A stretch of DNA of 64,000 nt from Bacillota bacterium (GTDB taxonomy: Bacteria > Bacillota > Clostridia > Christensenellales > CAG-138): the NCBI GenBank assembly GCA_023409435.1, contig JAEYHP010000055.1:25551-89550 (forward strand), written 5' to 3'. The notes beneath the pieces were generated by a model. It did not search any database. It saw only the letters and a list, made by a program, of their open reading frames with translations, and was not told the DNA's origin. Shown piece by piece: positions 35,572 to 43,884 of the stretch (position 1 is the stretch's first letter; every line of letters starts with the position of its first letter). The translations under genes were made by a program, and so were the position numbers.

Positions 35572-37032
35572 ATGGCAAAGAATACAGGGAAAAATGGGTC
35601 TACACCACTATCGGCAATCGGTGTGGCCTTGGCGGCCCAAAATGTCAACTCGTTAATGCCCAGTTCTAACAACCAGGTTGATTTATTGGCATTGCAGAAG
35701 TGGTTGATAAAACCAAATGAGAAGGTAATTGCTGAGGGAGTACCAGAAACAAAAAGAATACTGGAACAAGCCAAAAATATGGGTCGTCCAAATCCCGTTA
35801 CCATTGAAGAAATGCAAGCAGAAAAGGCGAGCATGAGGGAGTTCCAAAAACAACGGGAGGCGGCTCAAAGGCAGCAAGAGTTATTGAAAAAGACGGCGGG
35901 TTCGCAGAAGGGAAATCCAGTTAGCATGTTCTTGCCTACATATGGCAGCGAGGCAGATCTGACGGAATTGGAAGGTGCATTGATAAAGGCTACTCCGATA
36001 GCAATGGAAAATCGTACTGAGGACGCACGGGGAATCCTAAGTCAAAGGCACGGGAGACCTGCTACCATTGAAGAGCTTCAAGCGGAAAAGGCGAGCATGA
36101 GAGAATTCCAAAGGCAACAGGAGGAAAATAAAAGGCGGCAGGAGTTGATGGATAAGGCGAATAATTCGTATACGGGGTCAGGAACTAGCTCGACGCTGCC
36201 TAGGACAAATGGCAAGACCAATGTGCCGGATATAGAAGGGGCGTTAATAAAGCCCAATCCTATAGCAATGGAAAATCGTACCGAGGACGCGCGGGGAATC
36301 CTGAGTCAAAGGCACGGGAGACCTGCTACCATTGAAGAGCTTCAAGCGGAAAAGGCGAGCATGAGAGAATTTCAAGGGCAACGGGAGGAAAATCAAAGAT
36401 GGCAGGAGTTATTGGATAAAAGTTTAGAATCCTATACGGGACCGGGAACCATGCCCCGCTACGCTGGTAATGAAAGTCAGATGCAGGGACCGTTTATTAT
36501 AAACGATGAGACGATTGCAAACGGAACGCAGAATGCAAAAGAAATTCTTGAGCAAACAAAAGATAGACCGATAACCAATATCGAGTCTTTAGATTTATCC
36601 TTCCTACCATCATTTAAAGACTTCGTTGTAGAGCCGTTGGATTTGTCATTAGAAGTTATGGAAAATTTTAGTAAATCTGGTGCTATTAGAAAAGCAGCAA
36701 AGGTGGGAGGAAAAGCGCTTACTATTGTAAGTGATGTCTATGATATTACAGCAGCAGTATCTGCTGATCTTACAGACTCTGATAAAAAAATAGGAAAGAA
36801 AACCGCTGCTGCTGTTGGCGGAGCAGCATCAAGCGCAGTATTTGGCGCGTTGGGAGCTGCCGCGTTTTCAATATTAGCAGCGGGAGCGGCAGGGGCACTT
36901 ATGGGATCAGTAATTCCAGGTCCCGGAACGATAGTCGGGTTTATTGGTGGACTTGTAGGGGGAATGATAGGGGCTGCTGCGGGAGAAGAATTCAGCGATT
37001 GGGTAATTAATCAAATCGATTGGGACGAATGA
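35572..37032 (+). CDS. Repeat-containing glycine-zipper protein, possible pore-forming toxin/effector
   Basis: 486 residues, not recognised as a named family. Three tandem units begin at about residues 44, 136 and 224 (units of 92 and 88), each with a (W/A)LIK entry, GRP, then EELQAEKASMREFQ. A fourth, degenerate unit starts near 308. The units are charged and helical. The C-terminal part (about 365-475) is Gly/Ala-rich and hydrophobic (AAAVGGAASSAVFGALGAAA, then GTIVGFIGGLVGGMIGAAAG), a glycine-zipper that could insert in membranes. No signal peptide, cysteines or LXG domain is seen. The next gene is a DUF4176 protein, a family found beside type VII (LXG) toxins, so an exported antibacterial effector is a reasonable inference. 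It is AT-richer than flanking genes. The ATG follows AAAGGGGGAAGCACG. Confidence 0.72.
   Translation: MAKNTGKNGSTPLSAIGVALAAQNVNSLMPSSNNQVDLLALQKWLIKPNEKVIAEGVPETKRILEQAKNMGRPNPVTIEEMQAEKASMREFQKQREAAQRQQELLKKTAGSQKGNPVSMFLPTYGSEADLTELEGALIKATPIAMENRTEDARGILSQRHGRPATIEELQAEKASMREFQRQQEENKRRQELMDKANNSYTGSGTSSTLPRTNGKTNVPDIEGALIKPNPIAMENRTEDARGILSQRHGRPATIEELQAEKASMREFQGQREENQRWQELLDKSLESYTGPGTMPRYAGNESQMQGPFIINDETIANGTQNAKEILEQTKDRPITNIESLDLSFLPSFKDFVVEPLDLSLEVMENFSKSGAIRKAAKVGGKALTIVSDVYDITAAVSADLTDSDKKIGKKTAAAVGGAASSAVFGALGAAAFSILAAGAAGALMGSVIPGPGTIVGFIGGLVGGMIGAAAGEEFSDWVINQIDWDE
35701..36492 (+). repeat. Internal coding repeats of the glycine-zipper protein
   Basis: Units at 35701-35976, 35977-36240 and 36241-36492. 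Units 2 and 3 are nearly identical at the DNA level over about 130 bases (from 35998 and 36262). Only scattered third-position differences are seen, indicating recent duplication or gene conversion. Unit 1 is more diverged. Confidence 0.85.
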
Positions 37033-37065
37033 GGAAAACAACAAACAACAGGAGGTAATTAATTT

Positions 37066-37317
37066 ATGACCTATTATCCGATCGGCACCGTTGTGCTTTT
37101 GGTGGGCGGGAATCGCCCTCTTATGATTTTTGGGCGCAGGCAGATACAGTCCACGACCAATAAGGAATGGGACTATGTAGCCTGCCTGTATCCTGAGGGA
37201 AACATGGGCGACCAATACAATATCTTTTTCGAGCATGAGGAAATCGCTACCGTGCTCCATCCGGGCTGGGTATCTGAGTATGAATACGAAATGCAGCGGA
37301 TATTGAACCAGGCATAG
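37066..37317 (+). CDS. DUF4176 family protein
   Basis: 83 residues starting MTYYPIGTVVLLVGGNRPLMIFG, with DYVACLYPEGNMGDQYNIFFEHEEIATV. This matches DUF4176, a small family repeatedly encoded next to type VII secretion (WXG100/LXG) effectors in Firmicutes. Its role there (chaperone, adaptor or immunity) is unknown. GGAGGT lies 9 bases before the ATG, and the gene is 33 bases after the repeat protein, so co-transcription is likely. A strong terminator ends the pair. Confidence 0.82.
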   Translation: MTYYPIGTVVLLVGGNRPLMIFGRRQIQSTTNKEWDYVACLYPEGNMGDQYNIFFEHEEIATVLHPGWVSEYEYEMQRILNQA

Positions 37318-37333
37318 ACGAATATATGTAAAG

Positions 37334-37362
37334 CAAAAGCGGGGCCATGCGCCCCGCTTTTG
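37334..37362 (+). terminator. Terminator after the DUF4176 gene
   Basis: Perfect stem CAAAAGCGGGGC/GCCCCGCTTTTG with a CATGC loop. Confidence 0.9.
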
Positions 37363-37448
37363 TCATTTCACGCATTATCTAAATTCGCACTTTTCGAACC
37401 ATTGTTCTTGTGGTACTATATAGAAAATTGTTTACAAGGTGGATCGCT

Positions 37449-38090
37449 ATGGACATAGTGAAAAGAATATTCCAACGGTTTATCAAGCACGCCCCCAAAT
37501 CTGAGCCGGAGGCAAGATACCTGTCGAAGCTGAGAGCGGTTGTATCCGAAGATAGCGTATTCTTTGCCGTACCGGGATATGAGTTGGGCGACTTTTTCAA
37601 TAAGGAAGTCTTTGATTACCTCATGGTAGACATGATGTATGACTTACTGCAAGGGAGCGACGCTGTTTTTTGCGTGCACGCTGCTTTTTACGACAGTTGG
37701 CAGAGCGAGTGGGTTGAGGAGGTGGCAAAAGCGTATTACGCGGATTCTTTTGATCAAGTAGATCGTGCACGAAACAGGTATGTGCTGCTGGGCGAGGCTT
37801 CCAAATCCGTTTTGACGACCCTATATGAATGCTCGTCAGATTTATTTGATTTAGCGCAACTTTGCAGGATTTATGCTGTAAGCCGGGAAACAGAATTGAC
37901 AAGGGAGAACCTGCAGGAGGTGGAAAAGAATTACCGGTTCTATATCTATCCTACTGGAGATAAAGACGGAATTGGCGTAAAAATAGACCCTTCCCAAACC
38001 AGCATGCAGGATATATTGGATAACGTCCGTAATGCGGCAAAAAAGTACTGCATCTCAATACGCGTGGAAGACAAAGAACAAACAGTCTAA
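37449..38090 (+). CDS. Unknown protein of the accessory islet (1)
   Basis: 213 residues, no recognised domain, no signal or membrane segment. The ATG at 37449 follows AAGGTGGATCGCT; earlier in-frame starts lie in a likely promoter region. The C-terminus (FYIYPTGDKDGIGVKIDPSQ, then GI-type strand SIRVED) resembles the end of the protein at 38200 (ITFYPTLDFEYDPEQITFN, then LGIDVFED), so the two may be distant paralogues. AT-rich. It has a terminator of its own. The setting next to a possible toxin makes an immunity or accessory role conceivable but unproven. Confidence 0.7.
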   Translation: MDIVKRIFQRFIKHAPKSEPEARYLSKLRAVVSEDSVFFAVPGYELGDFFNKEVFDYLMVDMMYDLLQGSDAVFCVHAAFYDSWQSEWVEEVAKAYYADSFDQVDRARNRYVLLGEASKSVLTTLYECSSDLFDLAQLCRIYAVSRETELTRENLQEVEKNYRFYIYPTGDKDGIGVKIDPSQTSMQDILDNVRNAAKKYCISIRVEDKEQTV

Positions 38091-38094
38091 AGCT

Positions 38095-38122
38095 GAGCGG
38101 GGCAACGCGCCCCGCTTTTTTT
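38095..38122 (+). terminator. Intrinsic terminator
   Basis: AGCGGGGC/GCCCCGCT stem followed by TTTTTTT. Confidence 0.9.
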
Positions 38123-38145
38123 GTACAGTGCGAGCTATTGCAATG

Positions 38146-38174
38146 TTTACGAACAAACGTACTTATGGTACAAT
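38146..38174 (+). promoter_or_regulatory. Promoter of the gene at 38200
   Basis: TTTACG, a 17-base spacer and TACAAT, 26 bases before the ATG. Confidence 0.65.
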
Positions 38175-38199
38175 GTTCCAAATGATGGAGGAAAGCTAC

Positions 38200-38994
38200 A
38201 TGTTCAGAAAAAAGGAAACGTACCGGGTAACAGGCGAAGACGTGATTGCATTAAAGGACGAGTATTTTCTGGACCATTATCCTTCAAAGCTTAGGTGCGA
38301 ATTGCAGCATGGAAATACAGAACGGTGGAATCTTGCCGGGCCGGAAATTGAAAATGAGATATGCAGGGACTTTTTTCGCTGTACCGTTGAACTCATGGAT
38401 GCATTGGCGCAGGGACATAGTGCCGTTACGGTAATTACGAGTTTGGACTGGATGAAAGAAAAAGAGAGGGAATACGCAAAGGTCAGCCTGTCAAAGAGGC
38501 TGTTTGGCGATCCGTATAGGGTCAAATTGCCCACGCTTGTTCCGGATACGGAATTTGAAAAGCGTTTGGCGGAGCTCTATGATCAATTTCAGAAGCATGG
38601 CAGGCTGCTGCCCTGCATTTATGGAAAGAGCGTGGCGTTGCTTTCGGATCATATCCCTAAAGAAGTATTCGCAAAGTTCTTTGGGGATATCTATGGCTGG
38701 TTTGCAGAAGAACACAACATCCGCATCTATAAAGCCCCGTTTGAAGAACTCAACGGCAGGTCAGGCCACGAGGTTTTGGAGTATGCAAATTATATGAAGC
38801 CGATGCTTGATATGGCAATCACGTTTTATCCCACTCTTGACTTTGAATATGATCCAGAACAAATCACTTTTAATGCCATTGCGGAAACCGCAAAGAAAGT
38901 GATGAACCGTATGGGTAAGAAGCTAGGTATCGATGTTTTTGAAGATTACGGAATCATTATTTCAAGAGATAGAGCAGACAGCCATGAAACTTAA
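38200..38994 (+). CDS. Unknown protein of the accessory islet (2)
   Basis: 264 residues, soluble, without a recognised domain. It starts MFRKKETYRVTGEDV behind GGAGGAAAGCTAC; earlier in-frame starts overlap the promoter. It is rich in charged residues, with several tryptophans and tyrosines. Likely a distant paralogue of the gene at 37449 by its C-terminal YPTxD and (G/S)I-V pattern. Its last 11 bases overlap the start of the membrane protein gene, so these two are coupled. Confidence 0.7.
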   Translation: MFRKKETYRVTGEDVIALKDEYFLDHYPSKLRCELQHGNTERWNLAGPEIENEICRDFFRCTVELMDALAQGHSAVTVITSLDWMKEKEREYAKVSLSKRLFGDPYRVKLPTLVPDTEFEKRLAELYDQFQKHGRLLPCIYGKSVALLSDHIPKEVFAKFFGDIYGWFAEEHNIRIYKAPFEELNGRSGHEVLEYANYMKPMLDMAITFYPTLDFEYDPEQITFNAIAETAKKVMNRMGKKLGIDVFEDYGIIISRDRADSHET

Positions 38995-39475
38995 TATCCT
39001 CTCCTTTGTTCGTATCGTTGGCACAATCTTTCTTGTTCTCTATGGAGCGATTGTGGTGCCCCTGCTCTATGAAATTCTGCAAACCGGAACAACGCTTGGC
39101 GAGTTTGAGATGAACATTATGCTCCCGTTTGTGCTTGTTCTTGCTGCGGTGATTCTTCTTGTCCTTTATGTCAAGCGACAGAAAGCAAAACAGAACATTC
39201 CTCCTTTTTATGCCACGCTTAGTGTGCCTTTCAATCAAGCAATTAAATGGATTGCCTTGGCCGTTCCGGTAGTTTTACTCCCGATGCTGCTGCTGGGGCT
39301 GAACTTTCTCATCAACGGCTCCATGGAAATGTATCCGTCGGAAGAACGGCAGGATACGGCCAGACTTGTCGGGTTTCTCCTTACTTACTTCTGGAGCGCA
39401 TTGGCGGTTACCTGCCTTTGCCTTTTTCTTAAGATTTCGGCCTATATCCGCAGGCAAAAAGCGCCTGATGCATAA
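38984..39475 (+). CDS. Four-helix membrane protein of the accessory islet
   Basis: 163 residues with four predicted membrane segments: about 5-27, 41-61, 85-110 and 130-155. No recognised family. The ATG at 38984 overlaps the upstream stop; the longer in-frame start at 38933 lies inside the upstream gene. The arrangement of a soluble protein plus small membrane protein beside a glycine-zipper protein resembles effector-immunity loci, but no direct evidence supports this. Confidence 0.7.
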   Translation: MKLNILSFVRIVGTIFLVLYGAIVVPLLYEILQTGTTLGEFEMNIMLPFVLVLAAVILLVLYVKRQKAKQNIPPFYATLSVPFNQAIKWIALAVPVVLLPMLLLGLNFLINGSMEMYPSEERQDTARLVGFLLTYFWSALAVTCLCLFLKISAYIRRQKAPDA

Positions 39476-39498
39476 ATGCTTTATGGGTCAAAAAAAAA

Positions 39499-39524
39499 CG
39501 GAAGGCCAAAGCTTTCCGCTCTTT
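39499..39524. terminator. Probable bidirectional terminator
   Basis: AAAAACGGAAGG/CTTTCCG stem (one G-T pair) with A-run before and CTCTTTT after, between converging genes. Confidence 0.6.
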
Positions 39525-39535
39525 TGCATTATTCC

Positions 39536-40498
39536 CTACTTAATATCCCCATGCCCGTGCCGGTACATCTGGCGGTTGTCAAGCGCCCATACGCGCTCGG
39601 AAAATCCGCCCTTGGGCACGCCGGAAAGCGCGTCGAACATTTCATAGAGCCTACTATCCAGCATGTCGAGGTGCGCGAGCATCTCCGCTTCCGGGAACAT
39701 CGGCCCCTTGGGGCTGCCGTATTCCGGCACACTGTGGTGGGCAAGTATCATGTGCTGGATCAGCATGCAAAGCTCCTGCGGGATATCTAAAAGCTCGCAC
39801 GCCGAGCCCACGGCGCTTACGCCCAGGCTGATGTGGCCGATCAACTGCCCCGCGGGCGTATAGCCTCCCGCAAGGCCCAGCGCGCCCGTATCCATTTCTT
39901 GCAGCTTGGCGATGTCGTGCAAGATCGCCCCCGCGTACACAAGCTCCGCGTCGATCATGGGGTAAAGCGGGGTCAGCGCCTTCGCCGCCTGCACAATGGC
40001 GAGCGTATGGTGTAACAACCCCCCGCGCGTGGCGTGATGAAGTTTTACCGCCGCGGGCGCGCGCAAAAGCTGCTCCTTGTTGGTGCGCAAAAGATACTGC
40101 ACCAGCCGCCGGAGGTCGTCGTCCAAAAACGCCTCCGCCGTTTCAAACAGCTCGGAATACATCCATTCCGGGTCGAACGGCGCGCAGGGCACCAAAAGCG
40201 ACATATCCACCGCGTCCGCCTGTGTGGCGGCGCGCATTTTATCTACCTTAAGCTGCTCCGCGTCTTTCCAGACGTTGATGCTGCCCTTTAGCCATATGAC
40301 CTGGTCCGCGTCGAACACGCCATGCTGCTGGGCGCTGTAATCCCACAGCTTGGCGTCCGTTTCGCCCTCGCAGTCGGCCAGCACCAGGTCAAGGTACGCA
40401 CTGCCCTTGATGTTGGTCTTCACCTGTACGCTTTTGATAATGCAATGGCCCTCGACGTTCGCGCCCTCCGCCATGCTCAAAAGCCGCATCCTGCCCAT
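39536..40498 (-). CDS. yhaM: 3'-5' exoribonuclease YhaM family
   Basis: 320 residues, close to Bacillus YhaM (314). An N-terminal OB-fold (about 10-105: VKTNIKGSAYLDLVLADCEG) is followed by an HD hydrolase domain (about 150-300: HHTLAIVQAAKA, then AGAILHDIAKL with the HD pair, and MILAHHS). YhaM trims RNA 3' ends and also degrades DNA in vitro. The ATG at 40498 follows GGGGGGAGAAAGT; the longer upstream frame has no ribosome binding site. A small hairpin (40519-40540) lies in its 5' leader. Confidence 0.92.
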   Translation of the reverse strand: MGRMRLLSMAEGANVEGHCIIKSVQVKTNIKGSAYLDLVLADCEGETDAKLWDYSAQQHGVFDADQVIWLKGSINVWKDAEQLKVDKMRAATQADAVDMSLLVPCAPFDPEWMYSELFETAEAFLDDDLRRLVQYLLRTNKEQLLRAPAAVKLHHATRGGLLHHTLAIVQAAKALTPLYPMIDAELVYAGAILHDIAKLQEMDTGALGLAGGYTPAGQLIGHISLGVSAVGSACELLDIPQELCMLIQHMILAHHSVPEYGSPKGPMFPEAEMLAHLDMLDSRLYEMFDALSGVPKGGFSERVWALDNRQMYRHGHGDIK

Positions 40499-40518
40499 AC
40501 TTTCTCCCCCCGCCAGTA

Positions 40519-40540
40519 CGGCGCTGCATAAACAGCGCCG
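40519..40540. promoter_or_regulatory. Leader hairpin before yhaM
   Basis: Perfect CGGCGCTG/CAGCGCCG stem with a 6-base loop, 20 bases upstream of the yhaM ATG. A TATACT -10 lies further up on the minus strand, so the hairpin is in the 5' leader. Confidence 0.5.
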
Positions 40541-40665
40541 CACACATACATCTCTTTTTTACCAGTATAGCAGACGAAGGCAAAAAGGAAAACGCGAATC
40601 TTGGAAAAACCCGTAAATATGGACTCTTTACATGAAAAAAATCCCCGTGGAATGGGAATTTGGCA

Positions 40666-40694
40666 TTGACACAATGTAAGGATTGTGTTAGATT
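40666..40694 (+). promoter_or_regulatory. Promoter of rpmG-secE-nusG with inverted repeat
   Basis: TTGACA, a 17-base spacer and TAGATT. A perfect ACACAAT/ATTGTGT inverted repeat (40669-40688, 6-base centre) overlaps the -35 and fills the spacer. Confidence 0.65.
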
Positions 40695-40792
40695 TGAAAA
40701 GGTCACCCCGAAAGGGGCTTTCTTTTGATGAGCCAAATTTGTTTGGGCGAACGGCGCGGGCACGGCCGTTTGAATTCCGGGAGGTAAGGATT

Positions 40793-40942
40793 ATGCGCGT
40801 TAAGATCACGTTGGCCTGCACCGAGTGCAAGCAGAGGAACTACAACACATTCAAAAACAAGAAAAATGATCCGGACAGGCTGGAGTTCAGCAAGTATTGC
40901 CGCTTCTGCCGCAAGCATACCGTCCACAGGGAATCCAAGTAA
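40793..40942 (+). CDS. rpmG: 50S ribosomal protein L33
   Basis: 49 residues, standard L33 length: [20 protein letters not shown] with CTEC and CRFC zinc-binding pairs, so this is the zinc-containing C+ form. The ATG follows GGGAGGTAAGGATT. It is first in the rpmG-secE-nusG order common in Firmicutes; no tRNA-Trp is found between rpmG and secE. Confidence 0.97.
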   Translation: MRVKITLACTECKQRNYNTFKNKKNDPDRLEFSKYCRFCRKHTVHRESK

Positions 40943-40996
40943 GCCTTCATAAGCCTATAAATTGGATGAAAATAACAGCAATGGGGGATACTATCC

Positions 40997-41260
40997 ATGG
41001 CAAACGAAATAAAGCCTGCCGATAAAAAAGCAGCCGAAAAGCATCCGGCCAAGGCGAAGAAGCCTTCTCGCTTCCATCCGTTGCGTTACCTCAAGGAGGT
41101 TGCGGGCGAAGTAAAGAAGCTCAGTTGGCCCACGTTCAAAGATCTTCTTTCCCGCACCGGCGCCGTGGTCGCGTTTGTCGCCGTCATGGCTGTGCTCATC
41201 GGCGTATTGGATCTGCTGTTCTCGCAGGGCATCAAGCTCATCGCGCTCATCGGCGCGTAA
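40997..41260 (+). CDS. secE: Preprotein translocase subunit SecE
   Basis: 87 residues. Lys/Ala-rich N-terminus, then the conserved YLKEVAGEVKKLSWPTFKDL amphipathic helix and a single membrane helix (about 53-80). It forms the SecYEG channel. It is 54 bases after rpmG and 55 before nusG. Confidence 0.96.
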   Translation: MANEIKPADKKAAEKHPAKAKKPSRFHPLRYLKEVAGEVKKLSWPTFKDLLSRTGAVVAFVAVMAVLIGVLDLLFSQGIKLIALIGA

Positions 41261-41315
41261 GCTAATCGCCGGAGCGCCGTTTGGCGCATGTTTTTGGAAA
41301 GGAGGCCGGAGTACT

Positions 41316-41834
41316 GTGGAAGAAGCCAAGTGGTATGTTGTGCATACTTATTCCGGCTACGAAAACAAGGTAAAAGAAGACCTTGAAAAGTCCGTGGAGA
41401 ACATGGGCCTGCAGGAACAGATCCTGGAGGTCAAGTATCCCACGGAGGATACCATAGAGGTCGGCAAAAACGGCAAGAAAAAGACGATGCAGCGCAAGGT
41501 CTACCCCGGCTACGTCATGGTCAAAATGATCATGAACGACAAGACGTGGTATGTCGTGCGCAACACCCGCGGCGTGACGGGCTTCGTGGGGCCGGGCAGC
41601 AAGCCCATTCCCCTTACGGATGAAGAAGTCACGGCCATGGGCGTGGAGCGCATCCCCATCGTGCTCAATATCGAGGTGGGCGAAAACGTGCGCGTCGTTT
41701 CCGGGCCTTTGGAAAAATTCATCGGCCGCGTCGAAGCGCTGGATGCCGAGCGTCAGAAGATCAAGCTTACCGTCTCTATGTTTGGCCGCGAAACGCCCGT
41801 GGAGCTGGACTTTATTCAGGTTCAGAAGCTCTAA
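41316..41834 (+). CDS. nusG: Transcription termination/antitermination protein NusG
   Basis: 172 residues with the NGN domain (KWYVVHTYSGYENKVKEDLE, PGYVMVKM, RNTRGVTGFVG) and a C-terminal KOW domain (EVGENVRVVSGPLEKFIGRV). A GTG start at 41316 is chosen for AAAGGAGGCCGGAGTACT just upstream; the longer frame overlaps secE. It binds RNA polymerase and couples transcription to Rho or ribosomes. Confidence 0.97.
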   Translation: MEEAKWYVVHTYSGYENKVKEDLEKSVENMGLQEQILEVKYPTEDTIEVGKNGKKKTMQRKVYPGYVMVKMIMNDKTWYVVRNTRGVTGFVGPGSKPIPLTDEEVTAMGVERIPIVLNIEVGENVRVVSGPLEKFIGRVEALDAERQKIKLTVSMFGRETPVELDFIQVQKL

Positions 41835-41850
41835 GGCACAAAACAGGGTT

Positions 41851-41873
41851 CAAAAAATCCATCGGGTTTTTTG
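41851..41873 (+). terminator. Possible terminator between nusG and rplK
   Basis: CAAAAAATCC-ATC-GGGTTTTTTG stem. It may separate nusG from the ribosomal-protein genes or allow partial readthrough. Confidence 0.5.
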
Positions 41874-41940
41874 ATATAAGTGGGAGGGGGCGGCACCCCG
41901 TTTACCACGAACTACAAATTTTCAGTAGGAGGAAACTGCA

Positions 41941-42366
41941 ATGGCAAAGAAGATCACAGGCTATGTGAAGCTTCAAATCCCTGCCGGCAAAGCGACGCCG
42001 GCGCCGCCGGTCGGCCCTGCGCTGGGCCAGCATGGCGTAAACATTATGGGCTTCTGCAAGGAGTTCAACGAGCGCACCGCAAAACAGGTGGGGCTTATCA
42101 TCCCCATCGTCATCACCGTATATGCGGACCGTTCCTTCACCTTCATCACCAAGACCCCTCCCGCCGCGGTCCTCATTAAGAAGGCCGTAGGCATCGAGAG
42201 CGGTTCCGGCGTTCCCAACAAGACCAAGGTCGCCACCATCACCAAGGCGCAGGTCAGGGAAATCGCGGAGCTGAAAATGCCGGACCTCAACGCAGCAAGC
42301 GTAGAGGCCGCCATGAGCATGGTAGCCGGCACGGCGCGCAGCATGGGCGTCGTGGTGAGCGACTAA
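41941..42366 (+). CDS. rplK: 50S ribosomal protein L11
   Basis: 141 residues: [20 protein letters not shown] and [19 protein letters not shown] are classic L11, as is the C-terminal RNA-binding [10 protein letters not shown]. Forms the GTPase-associated centre. AGGAGGAAACTGCA precedes the ATG. Confidence 0.98.
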   Translation: MAKKITGYVKLQIPAGKATPAPPVGPALGQHGVNIMGFCKEFNERTAKQVGLIIPIVITVYADRSFTFITKTPPAAVLIKKAVGIESGSGVPNKTKVATITKAQVREIAELKMPDLNAASVEAAMSMVAGTARSMGVVVSD

Positions 42367-42382
42367 GAGGGGAGGAGAAGTT

Positions 42383-43075
42383 ATGAAGCACGGCAAGAAA
42401 TATCAGGATAGCAAGAAGCTGATCGACTCCACCCGCCAGTACGACACACGCGAGGGTTTGGACCTTTTGCTGCAGACAGCGAAAGCCAAGTTTGACGAAT
42501 CCGTGGAAGTTCACGTCCGCCTGGGCGTCGACTCCCGCCATGCGGATCAGCAGGTCCGCGGCGCGGTCGTCCTGCCGCACGGCACGGGCAAGACCGTTCG
42601 CGTGCTTGTATTCGCCAAGGCCGATAAAGCGCGTGAAGCTTTGGAAGCTGGCGCGGATTTCGTGGGCGATGAGGATCTCGTCAAGAAGATCCAGACGGAA
42701 AACTGGTTCGGGTTTGACGTTTGCGTCGCCACGCCGGACATGATGGGTCTCGTCGGCCGCATCGGCCGCGTGCTCGGCCCCAAGGGCCTCATGCCTAACC
42801 CCAAGAGCGGCACCGTCACCATGGACGTCGCGAAAGCCGTCAAGGACATCAAGGCCGGTAAGGTCGAATACCGTTTGGATAAGACCAACATCGTCCACTG
42901 CCCTGTCGGCAAGGCTTCCTTCGGCGCGGAAAAGCTCGAGGAGAACGTCAACACGCTGATGGAGGCAATCATCAAGGCTAAGCCGTCCGCCGCGAAGGGC
43001 ACCTACCTCAAGAGCGTAGTGCTGTCCTCCACGATGGGCCCTGGCGTCAAGTTCAACCCCCTGCGCTTCAGCTAA
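42383..43075 (+). CDS. rplA: 50S ribosomal protein L1
   Basis: 230 residues, including [35 protein letters not shown] and [18 protein letters not shown]. Builds the L1 stalk, and in many bacteria represses its own operon. Follows rplK by 16 bases with GGGGAGGAGAAGTT. Confidence 0.98.
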   Translation: MKHGKKYQDSKKLIDSTRQYDTREGLDLLLQTAKAKFDESVEVHVRLGVDSRHADQQVRGAVVLPHGTGKTVRVLVFAKADKAREALEAGADFVGDEDLVKKIQTENWFGFDVCVATPDMMGLVGRIGRVLGPKGLMPNPKSGTVTMDVAKAVKDIKAGKVEYRLDKTNIVHCPVGKASFGAEKLEENVNTLMEAIIKAKPSAAKGTYLKSVVLSSTMGPGVKFNPLRFS

Positions 43076-43089
43076 GTTCGTTTGAGGCG

Positions 43090-43119
43090 TTGACAAATAC
43101 GCCGGAGCTGTGATATACT
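43090..43119 (+). promoter_or_regulatory. Promoter of rplJ-rplL
   Basis: TTGACA (43090-43095), an 18-base spacer and TATACT (43114-43119). It lies just after rplA. Confidence 0.8.
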
Positions 43120-43124
43120 CCGTT

Positions 43125-43250
43125 CCGGTCACATACGTTTTTTCGCCATAGACAGCAGGTGCGGTAACCGCTTAATTTCCTGCCGAGGTGAGCATAAGCG
43201 TTTTTAACGCGCTCCCTTATGTCTATTGGCAAAGGGAGCGCGTTTTTTAT
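43125..43250 (+). ncRNA. L10 leader RNA with attenuator
   Basis: The leader contains the L10-type kink-turn region (AGCAGGTGCGGTAACCGC and CCTGCCGAGGTGAGCATAAG). A terminator follows, with 13-base arms AACGCGCTCCCTT (43206-43218) and AAGGGAGCGCGTT (43232-43244) and a T-run. Binding of the L10-(L12)4 complex is expected to promote termination and so adjust rplJL expression. Confidence 0.88.
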
Positions 43251-43314
43251 GGTTGTCGTCCGGCTTTTATAAGCCGGTAAAGCAATACAGTATGGAAAAG
43301 AAGGAGGTGAAACC

Positions 43315-43839
43315 ATGGCAAACGTTCAAATCATAGAGTTGAAGGCTGCCAAGGTCGCCGAAGTACAGGAAAAGCTCCAAAAGGCCAAGTCCGTGATCGT
43401 TTTTGATTATCGCGGCCTTACCGTGGAAGAGGTCACCGGGCTTCGAAACGAAATGCGTAAAGCGGGCATCGATTACCTGGTGCTCAAGAACGGCGTTGTG
43501 GAACGTGCAGCGAACCTTGTGGGTATCGACGCGTCCATCAACGATCTGTTGAAAGGGCCCAGCGCATTCGCAATCGCGTATGAGGATGCAGTGGCTCCCG
43601 CCAAGATCCTCAAGGATTTCGTCAAGAAGGTCAAGAAGTGCGCCATCAAAGGCGGCGTCGTGGAAGGCAAAGTGGAAAATGCGGACGTCATCAATGCGAT
43701 CGCAGACCTGCCCTCCCGCGAAGTGCTCATCGCCCGTCTGCTGGGCAGCATGATGTCCCCCATATCCGGTCTCGCCATCGTGCTCGACCAGATCGCAAAG
43801 AAACAGGGCGGCGGCGCAGAAGCCCCCGCTGCGGAATAA
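43315..43839 (+). CDS. rplJ: 50S ribosomal protein L10
   Basis: 174 residues. The N-terminal domain has KSVIVFDYRGLTVEEVTGLR and the C-terminal helix binds L7/L12 dimers. The extreme C-terminus is low-complexity (GGGAEAPAAE). AAGGAGGTGAAACC precedes the ATG. Followed by rplL; autoregulated through the leader upstream. Confidence 0.97.
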   Translation: MANVQIIELKAAKVAEVQEKLQKAKSVIVFDYRGLTVEEVTGLRNEMRKAGIDYLVLKNGVVERAANLVGIDASINDLLKGPSAFAIAYEDAVAPAKILKDFVKKVKKCAIKGGVVEGKVENADVINAIADLPSREVLIARLLGSMMSPISGLAIVLDQIAKKQGGGAEAPAAE

Positions 43840-43884
43840 CAGCCGCGTAACACAAAAACTTTTAGTAGAAAAAGGAGAAGTACC

